Source of the DNA: Linyphia triangularis
Lineage: Eukaryota; Arthropoda; Arachnida; Araneae; Linyphiidae
Reading direction: 5' to 3'
Assembly (NCBI GenBank): GCA_963978545.1
Contig: OZ021723.1
Coordinates: 3,968,001-4,032,000 of the forward strand
DNA: 64,000 bases
The notes beneath the pieces are model-generated. The model did not search any database and had not been told where the DNA came from. It was given only the letters and a program-made list of their open reading frames with translations. Both the position numbers and the translations under genes were made by a program. The stretch's first letter is position 1; each line of letters opens with the position of its first letter. Below are positions 11,060-22,351 of this stretch, in pieces.

Positions 11060-13195
11060 CAGCACCAACGATTCTTCGTTACTTTATTTTCCTTAATCAT
11101 GGACCAATGCAGAGAGAGATGATGTCATTGAAACTGTAATCCTGAAAGTAAAACAGTTTCGGGAACACTCTGGTATTCCTAAAACACCCATCAGAGAAAA
11201 ACACTCCAAAGAAAAACTCAAAAGAGTGATTGCACGGTATAAATAAAGCAAGAAAGAATACTAGATCTGAAAGTAAAAGTTTTCTTGAATCACTTCTTTT
11301 ACTCTTTGATATAGCCCATGACAATGCAATTTTTATCATAGAACATGACAAATGTAGAACCAAAAAACGATTCTATATTAATATATAATTCTTACAAGAT
11401 CAACGATCATGCTGAAAAAGGGAGTTAGGTGGTCTTGATAAAACACACTTTGCAAAAATCAAAAAGACATTATCACATATAGAAAAAAACAACAATTGAT
11501 CTATCTGCGAAGGAGAAGCAACGCCAAAATCAAGCTTCATCGAAAGTAAACACAAGTTCTGAACAAGAGATTTTTAAAATTGATGGCCCTTAACTCCAGT
11601 GATTCGGATGGCTTGGATGCTGCAAGTTATTTAATATAGTCGGAGTTTGTATTTCCTTCAACTTCCAGCGGCGAAAGATGTTCAACTCGTTCTAAGAAAA
11701 GTTCCTTAAATGATTTAAAATCAGCCAAAATTCCATGTAAAATTCAAATAATATCAACCATGGCAAAATCTATCAGCTGATCAACGAAATGAGTTTATGA
11801 GAGCAATTCTAACAGAAGACGGAGCATCACTAGAATAAGCAACTCTCTCATTCAAAAATACCTGGGCGGCAGGAAAATTGAGTTCATCTCACCAAAGCAC
11901 TTAACTCTTCGTTGGAATGGTAAACTGATTCCAGACATTAAAAAAAAAAAAGACACGCAGTTTTGATATCTTAAGGGGACATAGGACACTTTTGCCCAAA
12001 TTCTTTAGTTTTGCCAAGAATTCAATAAAATTTGGCATAAACATAGAAGATGTGACTTTAAACAAAACAACACAATTTGAGCAGATAATATAAAATAGTT
12101 AGTAAATTATTGAGAAAAATGCATTAAAATAACACGAAATTTTAATTTTTTTAAAAATGCTCCCCGCGACACAATATTTTGACGAACATGAAAGAAAAAT
12201 TTGGAGTTGTTTATCAATATATTATAAACATTTTCAAGCATGATTTTATCTTTAGGTACAATAGTTGAACAGAAATAAAATTCCAAACTTGGCGCCAGTA
12301 ATTTCTCATTAAAAAATGCACATACTTCAAATTCCCAACATGAAAAAAAATATAAAAAATTATGTGACATAAAAAAGCATGTGTAAATTTCTTTATAGTA
12401 CATTAAAAATTATTAATACAAAAAAATTAGGTGGATTTATCAAAAAATGAATCGCAAGGAGCTTTTCGAATATAAGTAAAATGGGAAAAAGCAAAGCTGA
12501 GAAAAACGCATTTTTAGCCTTTGCCAACAAGTGTGCGATGCGTTAAAATAGTTAGTTAAAATAAAGATTTTACGACTTAAAATCATCGGATTTCAAAATT
12601 TCAAACTCGAAATTAAAGCTAGTGGCATAAGCAATTTTTATAGAATGAAAACAAAAAACGTAATTTTTGGTGATTTCAGTGTCCCATGTCCCCTTAAATG
12701 CCAACTAAGAAGGCAAAATGCTTGGTATCCCAGTCATAGCTAACACAACACGTGCAGAACAAGCAAGGGATACATTTACCTTCTGAAACACGTAGAATAT
12801 TTCAGATAATGTAAGATTTCTTGTGTTAGACACGTATGAACTCAGGATGGAAAACAGGAGCTTGAGTTTTTCTAGGAAACCTCTTTAACAAGAAATTATT
12901 TTTTCTTGCTGTAGACATCACATTTTTGAAAGAATATTCCATTCAGTTTAATGGAAGCAATATCGGGTCGCATAAACACCGATTACATTAAATTTAGGAA
13001 CTCTATTTGGCCAAATATCAATAAAAATGACAGTTTCCAAACCCTAAACATTAAAGACAAGAATTTAAAAACCATCAAAGAAAACTCCATGCAAGATTTA
13101 AAAAGAATACATTCTATCCGAAATAGGAAGAACTTGATTCCTCGTTCGGATTATCCAGGACTCGGGGAAATGATGATCATCAGGAGGTCCACATA
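11060..13195 (+). pseudogene. Fossil of unclassified transposase-like protein, family B
   Basis: Scattered plus-strand fragments in several frames resemble an unnamed protein family that I recall from arthropod and cnidarian genomes. Recognisable parts, in order: VKQFREHSGIPKTP near 11140; LLLLFDIAHDNAIF near 11310; LTLRWNGKLIPDI near 11910; LGIPVIANTTRAEQA near 12730; then the 81-codon frame 12951-13196 with FRNSIWPNINKNDSFQTLN and PRSDYPGLGEMMII. Many stops and frame changes make it a pseudogene. It is also interrupted by the TTAA-flanked MITE at 11975-12693. The family assignment is from memory and the function is not known to me. It is probably a DNA-transposon protein, because copies are dispersed and decayed. 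Confidence 0.5.
11975..12693. mobile_element. TTAA-flanked MITE 1 (piggyBac-type target), 719 bp
   Basis: The ends are inverted repeats: GGGGACATAGGACAC at the left and, on the other strand, GGGGACATGGGACAC at the right (14 of 15 match). TTAA lies directly outside both ends (11971-11974 and 12694-12697), the piggyBac superfamily target duplication. No transposase reading frame is present. It sits inside the family B fossil. Confidence 0.85.
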
Positions 13196-14276
13196 ATTTT
13201 TGTTTTCTTAATCCAAGTGAAATGATTTCAGGGGAGGGGGCTACAGCCCCTCACCCCCTGGTTACTCTCCTGCGAAATGCTAAATAGGTATCAGAATTCT
13301 TATAAAATTATGTTTTTATGGCATAGATTATCTATAAAAATGCCATTTTATTCTGTAAATAGTAAAGGTTTCATCTATTATAGTTTTTTCGTAATTTTAG
13401 TATGGGAATTTTAGTGATAAATCAGTTTTTCGAATTGAGAAGAGGTCAGATCTTCATCAAATGACCTGAAATTTGGTACACATTATTATTTTTACATAGA
13501 GAATAACATAGAAACGGGCATCATTCATTAAAAAAAAAAAAAAAAAAAAAAAAAACATATGTATATGCAATGGCCTAATGTCCACATGAAACAAAATCAT
13601 ACATTTTGAGGTTAAATTTTTTAGCTGACACACATTTTACTTATCGAAAAAACTAATGACAATACAAGCCAGTAATTCATGGAAAATAGAATCTGAAAAG
13701 TATTAAGAATTTAGTAACACTTTAAGAGCTTTAAGTTAAATTGATTTTAATGAAGTTATCTTATATTATCTGTATTTCGAAATCAACTATTCTCATTATA
13801 CTCATAAAAATCCTTCATTGTTGAGAAATACAGAGTGATCAAAAAGAAACTTTGCCGATATATGGACTTCTAGCGGCCGTTCCGTTCAGCAGATGGAGAT
13901 GAGATTTCAGGTATAGTTATTCAGAAGTATGAGATTGGAATTCTGTTAATGGCAACAAAATGTCGCTCACGTTTACGATTATAGGTACAAAAACTCGAAA
14001 TTTTCGAATGGCTAAGCCCATTTTTTACCTTCACAAAATGCTCAGTGCATACGAAAACCCTAAGGAGCGTTGGAATGTATCACAAAAAATGGCACACAAT
14101 CATGGCACACATCAGAGAAAATTTACATAACAAAGGCCAAAGACACCAATCACAAGACGCCGCTCGCAAGATATTCATATACAGGTGTCTTTGGCTTGCT
14201 AATTGTACCTTTGACAAACAGAATATCAAAATTTTAATTAGGTATTTTATTTATTTTTATTTTTTTTTGTTTACGA
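13196..14276. other. Non-coding
   Basis: No gene supported. Contains a run of 26 A at 13530-13555. A sequence near 13832 (ACAGAGTGATCAAAAAGAAA) resembles a Tc1/mariner-type terminus, but no matching second end was located. Confidence 0.4.
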
Positions 14277-14740
14277 GAAAGAGGTACAACTCTAAAATTT
14301 TCAACATAGGTAGTTTTAGCCTAATAGGGACTATAATTTCTAGTATATGAATAAATTCATATTTTAACTTTTCAAATGATTACTCCTGATTCGGAACCTA
14401 CATTTCTACACTCAACCCATAGCGAAGACCTGGGAGTGAATTATAAATCTCCAGGATCGCATTAGGGTTAAACTACTTAATAAGGCTACTCCTAATATTG
14501 CTAAATCTCTGAAATTTTCAATATGAGTAGAGTTGGCCTTCTAATTGGACTTTTGAAAAACAGAATTGATACATTTTGGTTAGTTTTTTTAATGAATTTT
14601 TTAGTAATTAATAAACATTTTACAAAACGATTTATAATAAGGCTACTGTTCTGAAATTTTCAACACAAGTAGTTTTGGTCTTCTAATTGGACTTTTGACA
14701 AACAGAATGTTAAAACTTTAACTAAATCGCTGTGCTAATG
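14277..14740 (+). repeat. Dispersed units of the 6.7-kb satellite family
   Basis: Three units carry the same core (AATTTTCAACATA, GTAGTTTTGG and CTTCTAATTGGACTTTTGA), near 14290, 14506 and 14650. They share spacing and AT-rich linkers with 6723-7445. Confidence 0.75.
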
Positions 14741-15554
14741 CCTCTTAAGGTGTTCTATACATCTCTACCTCCGAAATTCCAGTACAAAATGCTTTAATGC
14801 TTAAAAAGCTGAAAACGAATGCCTTTAACAGAGTTTTATTTCCTTGAGTATAACTCATCAACGATCATTTTCTCATCTCCTTACAAGAAAGGATAATATG
14901 AAAATTATTGAAAAGTATGTTACCAAAATCATCTATTTGGGGAAGTTTTTTTTTTTTTTTATAGACCCATACAAGAATTATAGTAAAAAATATTGAAAAA
15001 CTTGCAATTTTTTCTAAATGAATGATGAAAATATAAAAACGGTAAATGACTCAAATTAACATCAGTATTATAGCTTAATTTAAAGTTCCGCAGCCCTAAT
15101 TTTTACATAAAAATGGTTAGAATTTGTCTATAAACCAAAACTATGGGGTAGTATACTTTTATAAACTCATTAGCAACGTTACTAACATATGGTTTCAATA
15201 AATATACTTCTGAATTTTGACCAGGCTTTCACCCCTTCTTCTCCACTGTGCAAAGGTTTGAACTGTTTTGAAGAACCGTGACTGACACTCGCCAAAAGTA
15301 CACGTTACACGTTGCTAGTGTCTAGCTATCCAGCCAGTAAGTTCATTGGAAAATTGCTGTCAAGTTTGTGTTTTCACGGCACCAGCAGGTTGAACAATCT
15401 GGCCATTGAGTGGGTGTATTACTGCTTGTTGATGGTCATCTAACCTATTGTGGTTGCTGTCACTTCCCAAAATCAAGACAATCATGTTCAATTTTGCACA
15501 AAATATTCTGTGAATTTTCCACAGAGGAAATATTGATGCAGATATTCCAGATAT
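14741..15554. other. Non-coding
   Basis: The part at 14741-14880 shares patchy similarity with 3180-3330. No gene is supported in the rest. Confidence 0.4.
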
Positions 15555-15952
15555 TAAAAGTTGTTCTTCTATCGAAGGCTTACACAACTTTTCCGAAGAA
15601 TATTAAACTCACTATCCAACTTCAACACAAGTTTTGATGCATACAAATTCGGCTACCGCGGTAATCCAGGTGCACAAAAGTAAACAAAGCACTCAACTGC
15701 TTTCAAAACAACTTCCGAAATTCAACTGATCCACGATTCCACGCTGCAGTCGTATTTGTAGAGTGCCTGAGAACTTTTTCGGAAAATCAAGAGAACCGAT
15801 CACATGACGCAAAGGCCTCGGAATTTCTCGATTGATTTAGATGTTGACACCTGTTTTATAAACTGTATCATCAATGGTAACAAATAAATAAAATTAAACC
15901 TCAAAAGAAATACGTCACTATTTAAAATTACGTACAGAAAATTTGTGTAACA
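15555..15952 (-). repeat. 3' LTR remnant of Gypsy copy 2
   Basis: Aligns with the LTR at 4222-4681 in the same orientation: CAACTTCAACACAAGTT near 15617, AAATACGTCACTATTTA near 15908, and the end AATTTGTGTAACA at 15952. The distal end is degraded, so the left limit is approximate. It lies downstream, on the minus strand, of the second Gypsy pol remnant. Confidence 0.7.
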
Positions 15953-16084
15953 ATATCATTTACGTTATCGATTTGTGTTTTTTAAACAAAAGTACTGCAT
16001 GCAATTGAGAATAGTTATATAAGTTTAATTGCATCAAGTTCTAGTTCGTAGATGTAACAGTTCAAATCGTAACACTCCTCCTCA

Positions 16085-17405
16085 TCAACGTTGTAGATTC
16101 CGTGGCCGTAAGTTGTAGGAGTGTCTAGGTGATTCATGTGCAGGGAGCGGATGATGATTGTTGGATCCTCCTGATTCCTGATCAAAACCATGATCTGCAG
16201 CTACTTCAGGTGAAAGTATGGATATCGAAGCAGATGGCGTTGCAGATACGGATGTTGGAATGAGCGGTGAAGGAAAGGACATTTGAGCGGTGGGATGTGT
16301 CTGATCTAGCTGACTTGCAAAAGAAGGTTCCTTATCCGGAACGGTAGGATTTTCCAAAGTCGTTGGAAATGGTGATTCTGCATTCCTTCTTAGCATCTGA
16401 TCCACATAGCATTGCTTGATTTGGCCATCTTCGGGTTCATGCTTGGTAGGACATAGGTCCTGTGGCTTTTATGACCGTGGCTGGAATCCAACGAGGCCCT
16501 GCATTGTAGTTTCTCAGCAATACGGCGTCGTTCACTTGAAAATGTCGTAAGCCATGATCTTCACAACTCTGGAGGTAGGCAATCTCTTGCTTAACTCTCC
16601 GTCTCTGAAGGACTGGTGCCCGTAATTGTAGTTGGCGTGCAGTGCTGTTGCAGAAGAAAATTCGCCAAACGTTTCCTCAAGTCTCCTTGAATGATACGCC
16701 GCAGGGAGACCTTAACTGTTTGTACTGTTCTTTCAGTTTGACCATTGGCAACTGGGAGTCTGGGAGCAATCAAAACTTTGCGTATAGCGTTTCTTCCAGA
16801 AAGGACCTGAACTCAGTAGAAGTGAACTGCGGACCATTATCTGAGACAATTACTTCAGGAAGACCGTGAAAAGTGAAGAAAATGATGGAATTTCTTTACT
16901 CCGAAAACAATTCCTAACGCGTCCTTGTCTATATACGAGTACTTGCGTTCGTAAGACGTTAGGATACGAGACGCGGACCCAATTTGTGTTAATTTCCCAT
17001 CAGGATGGATATGACTTAAAAACGGTGGTCTATCCGAATGGCGATGCGTCACAAGCAAGCACTATGGACAGCTTTTCGTCAAAGGGGGATAAAATGCTAT
17101 CTGAACTAATCAGATTTTTCAGGGTTTTAAAAGCCTCGTCATGCTTTCTAGTTCATTGTCATTTAGAATGTTGATCAAACAATCTATGTAGGATTTTTGC
17201 TATTGTAGCCTTCAAAAATCCCTAAAAATCCAAAAATGCCCTTCAAAAATCAATTGTAAAAATTCAATAACCTCATAAACGCTTGGAGATGCGATTTGTT
17301 CTCGGGCACAGGGATCTTCTGAATAGCAGTTACTTTTGACTTAGATGGATGGATCCCTTTCTTATCTTTCCGGTACCCTAATAATACAACTTCTCGACTT
17401 CCTTC
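16085..17405 (-). pseudogene. Gypsy pol remnant, copy 2, internally deleted
   Basis: Minus-strand pieces in order: late RT (HPSKSKVTAIQKIPVPENK and LQAFMRLLNFYN, about 17390-17260); the RNase H start (LSIVLACDASPFG, about 17080); the RNase H interior (ILTSYERKYSYIDKDALGIV, about 16960); then a direct jump near 16865 to integrase (GLPEVIVSDNGPQFTSTEF, holding the second catalytic Asp, and PRLPVANGQTERTVQTVK with the catalytic Glu). The C-terminal integrase part follows (VNDAVLLRNYNAGPRWIPAT) and a Pro/Ser-rich tail ending NLRPRNLQR with a stop at 16085. The end of RNase H and the start of integrase are deleted, and frames change several times. It is a non-functional relic belonging with the LTR at 15555-15952. 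Confidence 0.85.
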
Positions 17406-17520
17406 TCTAAATTGTAAAAAAAAAATATATAGTAAAAAATAAATAAAAAAAACAGAATGATGTTCGATGAGGCACCTACACTTTTCTAGTACCTCTCAAT
17501 CTACACTATAAATGAAAACC

Positions 17521-17760
17521 GTAAAGAGAATCCTGTTACGTGAACTTACTACAGTTCTATTCATTGCTCGCACATGGGGTGAAGCAAGTTCAAATCCATT
17601 ATTACTACTTATTAGGTAGTAGTAGTTAGTACTACGTATTAGGATAAGAAATTTTAATTTCATTCAAGAATTTTCTTTAGTCCTGAAAGTTGACTTCATC
17701 GTAACTTTTCCTTCATGAGTTGAATTGGGAGCTCAACGACACTATATTTGTACACAATAA
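17521..17760 (+). repeat. Dispersed repeat shared with 27595-27845
   Basis: Both segments contain AATCCTGTT / CATCCTGTT, then GTGAACTTACTACAGT / ATGAACTTGTTGCAGT, and later CAAGAATTT...TTAGTCCTGAAA. The orientation is the same. Just before it, 17455-17515 resembles one end of the fold-back MITE (GAATGATGTTCGATGAGG), so it may mark an old partial copy. Confidence 0.5.
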
Positions 17761-18309
17761 CGGCTAATCAAGCCGGGACCTGCAGTATGATGGATCGAAA
17801 ATGGTACTTTTTTTATCAAATTTTGGGAAATGGGTTAGCCTGTATGTGGAAAAGTTACCTTTTATTATCATTTTTAAAAAAATGATAAGAATAATAATAG
17901 TAATATAAATTTAAAAAAAATAAATTATAAAGTGATATCTTTTGCTGTCCCATTGACCTTGAAATATCAATGTTTGCATAAAAATGCTTATATATCATAT
18001 CTTCTATTACCAGAAACTTTACTGTGATAATGAAAAGCCTGGTTTAAAAAAAAATATTATTATAATGAAACATTAATATAAAAGCGAAACATATTCATTA
18101 ATATACATTTTATTTTGCCCGAACTAACTACAAATAAGAGAGTTTTATAAGAAAACATACGAAAATCAAGCATAACAGCATAACAGTACAATTGAAATTG
18201 CAAGCTGTTTACAAAATTAAAAATAATTACTATTTTATGTCCATCAATTCAGTGTCACTGTACTAACTTTTAATTGAATGGACTAAACATAAAATAATAA
18301 TATACATTT
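17761..18309. other. AT-rich non-coding
   Basis: No gene or repeat end could be supported. Confidence 0.45.
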
Positions 18310-19690
18310 GCAGTTTAAACCATCTCTTTTGTCTTCTCCACCTACAGTTCTTTTCTCTTCTGTTACCAATTTTACATATTTCTCAATGCCTGAGTGTGAA
18401 AGGTAATTTTAGAAATGTTGATCCATGCATCTCTATCGTTCATCATCCATGCAAATTCTCTATCTGCAAAAATCTTCAAATGTGTGTCGTGGAATATTTC
18501 TCAAAAGTGGTGGATAAATTCTGGAGATGTACTACCAGATTATCGAGAGTATATAACCCTCCACAGCAAGATTTATTTCAGGAACTTTAAACAACCTTAC
18601 TGAGAATTATGTTTCTGTTGAATCCATTACTGCAAGAATCCTTCAGTATGTAAGCTCACAAATAGACTCTCTACATCTGTAATCTTTGAAAGTAACAGGT
18701 TTTGAGAATGTGCGTAGAAAGATTTCCTTTTAATTACTGTATCCACTATGTTCACCAAATTAGGATCAAGACACCTGGAATAGGCAACCATTTTTCACAC
18801 ATGTTGTGAAACTTTTTGGCAAGACCACTTTATTTTTATACTAAACCAAACAGGAGCATAATGACATTTCCAGAAAGTTTTGATAGATTCTTTGAAGGAT
18901 TCTTGTATGGCATCTAAAAGATGAAATAATCTCGATGCTGCTGTAAGCCATCTGGAATGGTTGACAGGACCTGGTTTAAATTTTTCTAGGTCAGTGTTAC
19001 ATACACCATTTGCCAGCACAGATCGTATAAGTAAATCTGATCAGTACTAAGGTCTTGTAATTGTGAACGAGGTGGTAACTGCTCTCCAGTAATTGATGTA
19101 AATGTAAGTATCGGTAATTTTTATCGCTTTTCCTATAACACCAGCAAAAACTTTCGGCCTTGTTGTTATTCCATCAAATACCTGTAGAAGATGGTTCAAG
19201 GGAAGTTTATTAATATGTAACATGCATATTAACCACCGAAGTGGCCTTCCGAGGAGGTTTTCAAACAATCTTATTGCACCTGCATTTGCTTCTGTATTCA
19301 CATTTATGCCGCCACATCCAACAACATGGATATGTTCCAAGGATGTTTTATGCTGTGAAAAAAAAATTCAAAATACTTTCCCTTAAAGCAAGTGAGGTGC
19401 CATTAGAAACAGTAAAATGCCTTATATATTTTGAAGAAGGCTTTTGAAATTAAGTTAAGTTCAAAAAATCCATCAAAAAATAATGCAACTTCGAACTTTA
19501 TTTTTGTCAATCATTTTTGTCTTGTCATTCTCATGAATTATATTGGGATCTCGTTGAACTGCACAGGCAAGTTTCCCAGCACTTCTATCAGATACCCCAT
19601 GTCTATCGCATTCTGCGGCAAAAATTTTCAAAGGAATTCCCATTTGGGTTGTTGGTTTACTTTGGCTAACTGGAGTTAATAAAGTTCGAT
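18310..19690 (-). pseudogene. Fossil of unclassified transposase-like protein, family A, copy 1
   Basis: Read on the minus strand, several frames together follow a protein that I recall from many arthropod genomes but cannot name. In order: IFAAECDRHGVSDRSAGKLA near 19620; GCGGINVNTEANAGAIRLFE, LLGRPLRWLICMLHINKLPL and FDGITTRPKVFAGVIGKAI across 19320-19120; PGPVNHSRWLTAASRLFHLL near 18960; APVWFSIKIKWSCQ near 18840; VDTVIKRKSFYAHSQNLLL near 18700; and a late FHTQAL segment near 18380. Most of the protein length is represented, but stops and frameshifts abound. A second copy lies at 20990-22260. It is likely a DNA-transposon protein, by its dispersed decayed copies and by the long terminal inverted repeats around copy 2. 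Activity is unknown. Confidence 0.6.
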
Positions 19691-19730
19691 CGAGAGGAGT
19701 TACAACTATCTCTGATATTCAAATCAGAAG

Positions 19731-19910
19731 TTGCCGACCAAACGGTATAGTGGTCAGCGTGCTAGCTTCTAGACAGCGAGGTTGCGGGTTCGAGTAACGT
19801 GTTAGGCATGGGTGTTTGTAAATGTATGTTGGCTTGTCTAATGACGAATGTTTCGGCGCATTATAGCCCTCGTGTTGCTGACGGCTCCAGATAATCTGAA
19901 AACAACCATC
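19731..19910 (+). mobile_element. tRNA-derived SINE, full length, copy 2
   Basis: Begins with a tRNA-like 5' part (GCCGACCAAACGG, an A-box-like TAGTGGTCAGCGTGC and a B-box-like GGTTCGAGTAA, which is mutated from the usual GGTTCGAGTCC). The body runs through TCGGCGCATTATAGCCCTCG and the tail is AACAACCATC. The direct repeat AAATCAGAAG flanks it (19721-19730 and 19911-19920). Confidence 0.9.
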
Positions 19911-20376
19911 AAATCAGAAGTTTTTTTTTTTTTTTTCATAAATAGCCAAAATAATAGTATCGCTTTTCTACCAGACATACTTTTATGGAATTGAAATTAA
20001 AAAAAAAAAAAAATCTACTGATTATTTAAATAAAATTTTTTAATGTATTCATAATTTTTGGTATATTAACCCTTTGCAATCGAGCGGCGCTGCTGCGGCG
20101 CTGATTTGAAGTGTCAACTCGAGTGGCGCTGCTGCGGCGCCCGAGTGATTTGGAGAAGTGATGAAGACGCTGCTACGACGCAATGGTCTTTTGTAACTCA
20201 ATCTCCTTATTTACGATGTGCGATTAGATATTTTTCTCGGAAGTACTTTCATGGATTAGGCTCCGCTCACATTGTAGCCAAATCTTAGCTCAGTTTAGTT
20301 AGTCTCAGCGTAGTATTCGCTTGAAACAATCTTGGCAGTAAATACAGTAACTAAAAAATGTTTGAGCCTTAAAAAT

Positions 20377-20418
20377 ATGGAGGAAGATCAGATCAGCTCG
20401 AGTTCTGACCATCCTAAG
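20377..20418 (+). pseudogene. N-terminal stub of piggyBac-like transposase
   Basis: An ATG at 20377 opens an acidic, serine-rich stretch (MEEDQISSSSDHPK) typical of piggyBac transposase N-termini, which precede the dimerisation and DDD domains. It is cut after about 14 codons where the inserted long-TIR element begins. No other part of the transposase is found before the right end, so the element was internally deleted or lost its core during the insertions. Confidence 0.5.
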
Positions 20419-20989
20419 ACGTATATATTAGGGTGGTTCAAAAAAAAAAAAAAAAATTTAATTTTTGAAACGCATGAGGTGAAAAAAGTTGATACACATC
20501 TTGATAAGAAAAACTGTAAAAAAAAATTTTGAAAAAAAAAATAATATCTTCCGATCGCGCAATCAACTCAAAGTTTGGAGAAAATACAAAAAAATAACTA
20601 TTTTTCGTAATTTTTTTAAAATTTCTAAACGTTATATATTTGAAAGGCAATAGTTTGCAGTGTGTACTGAAAAGGTGGTATAACACAGGAAAACACTATT
20701 TTATGCAATTTTAAAACATATATTAATAATAAAAAATACTCAAAAGGGACATTTTTTGTAAGAAATACTGATTTTTCTGTAAAATGCGCACTAATGTTAT
20801 TTCTTAAAATTTTTTTATTTTAAGCATGCTATTATTCCTTTGGTTAACTTTTTTCTCGAGATTTCTATCCCAGTGATGCACTCTGAAGGAAATTTTTGTT
20901 GAAAAGTCGGGCATTATGGATCTTTTTTTTTTTTAAAAAGTGCTGTCCTTACGTCTTTTGCGTCAGCGCCACCCACTTTTGTCTTGTCT

Positions 20990-22260
20990 CTCTACATAAG
21001 CGTTCCACAGCTTGTGAGTGACAAGGAAATGAGTTGAAGTCTGATTTCAATGGTCCATAGTAACACAGATAAGCTGGCCAATTTCCTCAGACATAGGCCA
21101 ATACCGTTGTGAAACGTTGAGAATCGGTCGTTGGAAACAATATTAGCCAATCTCACCCTATTCTGGATAAAATATAGAAGAGGTTTTGATACGCAGATGT
21201 ACAATTTAAAACTTGGGATATTGTATTTATGAGAAACAAAACTATGTGGTGGTTTTGACTTGTTTGTTTGTTAAAAAATTGTGTATTTTGGAACTATGCT
21301 CGGTCAGACTAGTCAATCTTCCAGTCTTTCCTTGTTTCCACCAATACAGCTGTGCTCCCTCGGATGCGCCAGTCTTTACTAACTGATGTCCGTTTGTTTC
21401 TCTTAACAAAGGAGGGGTCCTATTACGAGCATTCCAATTAATTATGCCCACTCAATGCAGGCAGGATACCTACTATAAAGTTAAGTTTAGTTGTCTTGAA
21501 ACACCTGATAGTCTTTCTTTAGGAAAGTTCTCGCGATTTTAGAACCTGATGCCTCAGTTTTCTTACATCTCTCCTTTCTTACAAAATCACTGCCGAAATA
21601 AAAAAAAATTGTGTGAGAGAAGGAAGCATTTTGTCCAATAACTGAGTTTAAAACTTGCATTGAATATTCAGGGAGGTATCGAGACAATCGAATTGCAACA
21701 TATATGTTCTTATGTCCTTCAGAAAAGTATTATTTTTTAATGTAATAATATCAAGAAGATATAACTGAGTTGTGTTCAGTACTTTCATCTCAAGTTGAGG
21801 AATTAAACATACAACACGTAAAAAATCAGTCAGGGGAAATTTTTCAAGGTTCTTAATTTTTTTTTATATCACTGAAAGATGTTGTCCAGTTGTAGCACTA
21901 TCTACGTGTTTAAATATGTGTCTGAATGGTAGTTCATTGGAGTATAGAAGGCATATATCCCAATGTAGTGGTCTCCCAGCGTGCAATTTGGTCTGTCAGA
22001 TTATTTCCAGCCAATATTCATGGCAGAGCCAATCACAGCCACGTGTGTTATGATCCAATGAATAAGTTACCATGCGTTTTGATCCAAGTAAGTTTATGAG
22101 CTTCAAAGGAAGAGAAGGCACCACGAGAAAGGACACCCAGATTAAAACCCGCCAAAACACAATTTTTATCAATGTTTCAAAGGTTATGAGCGAACGATTA
22201 TTATTAAACAATTACTAATTTGATCAATTTTTTCCCAAGTTATATCTACTTCATTCCACA
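20990..22260 (-). pseudogene. Fossil of unclassified transposase-like protein, family A, copy 2
   Basis: The minus-strand frames include LLYSNELPFRHIFKHVDSAT (about 21945-21885), then PLTDFLRVVCLIPQLEMKV and TTQLYLLDIITLKN, then SRYLPEYSMQVLNSVIGQNA and a following GSKIARTFLKKDYQVF. The order and spacing match copy 1 at 18310-19690. It is broken by many stops and sits inside the long-TIR element X, so X is the best candidate for the transposon that carried this family. Confidence 0.5.
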
Positions 22261-22351
22261 CAATATAACTAATGTACCTCAATAATTTAGTGATTGGTGT
22301 ATACTACAAATTGATGGAAAAAGGGTATTTTTTAAATTTATTTAAAACTTG

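Noticed and set aside
13832..14240. Possible Tc1/mariner-type element starting ACAGAGTGATCAAAAAGAAA
   Set aside because: No matching inverted end or transposase fragment could be found downstream.
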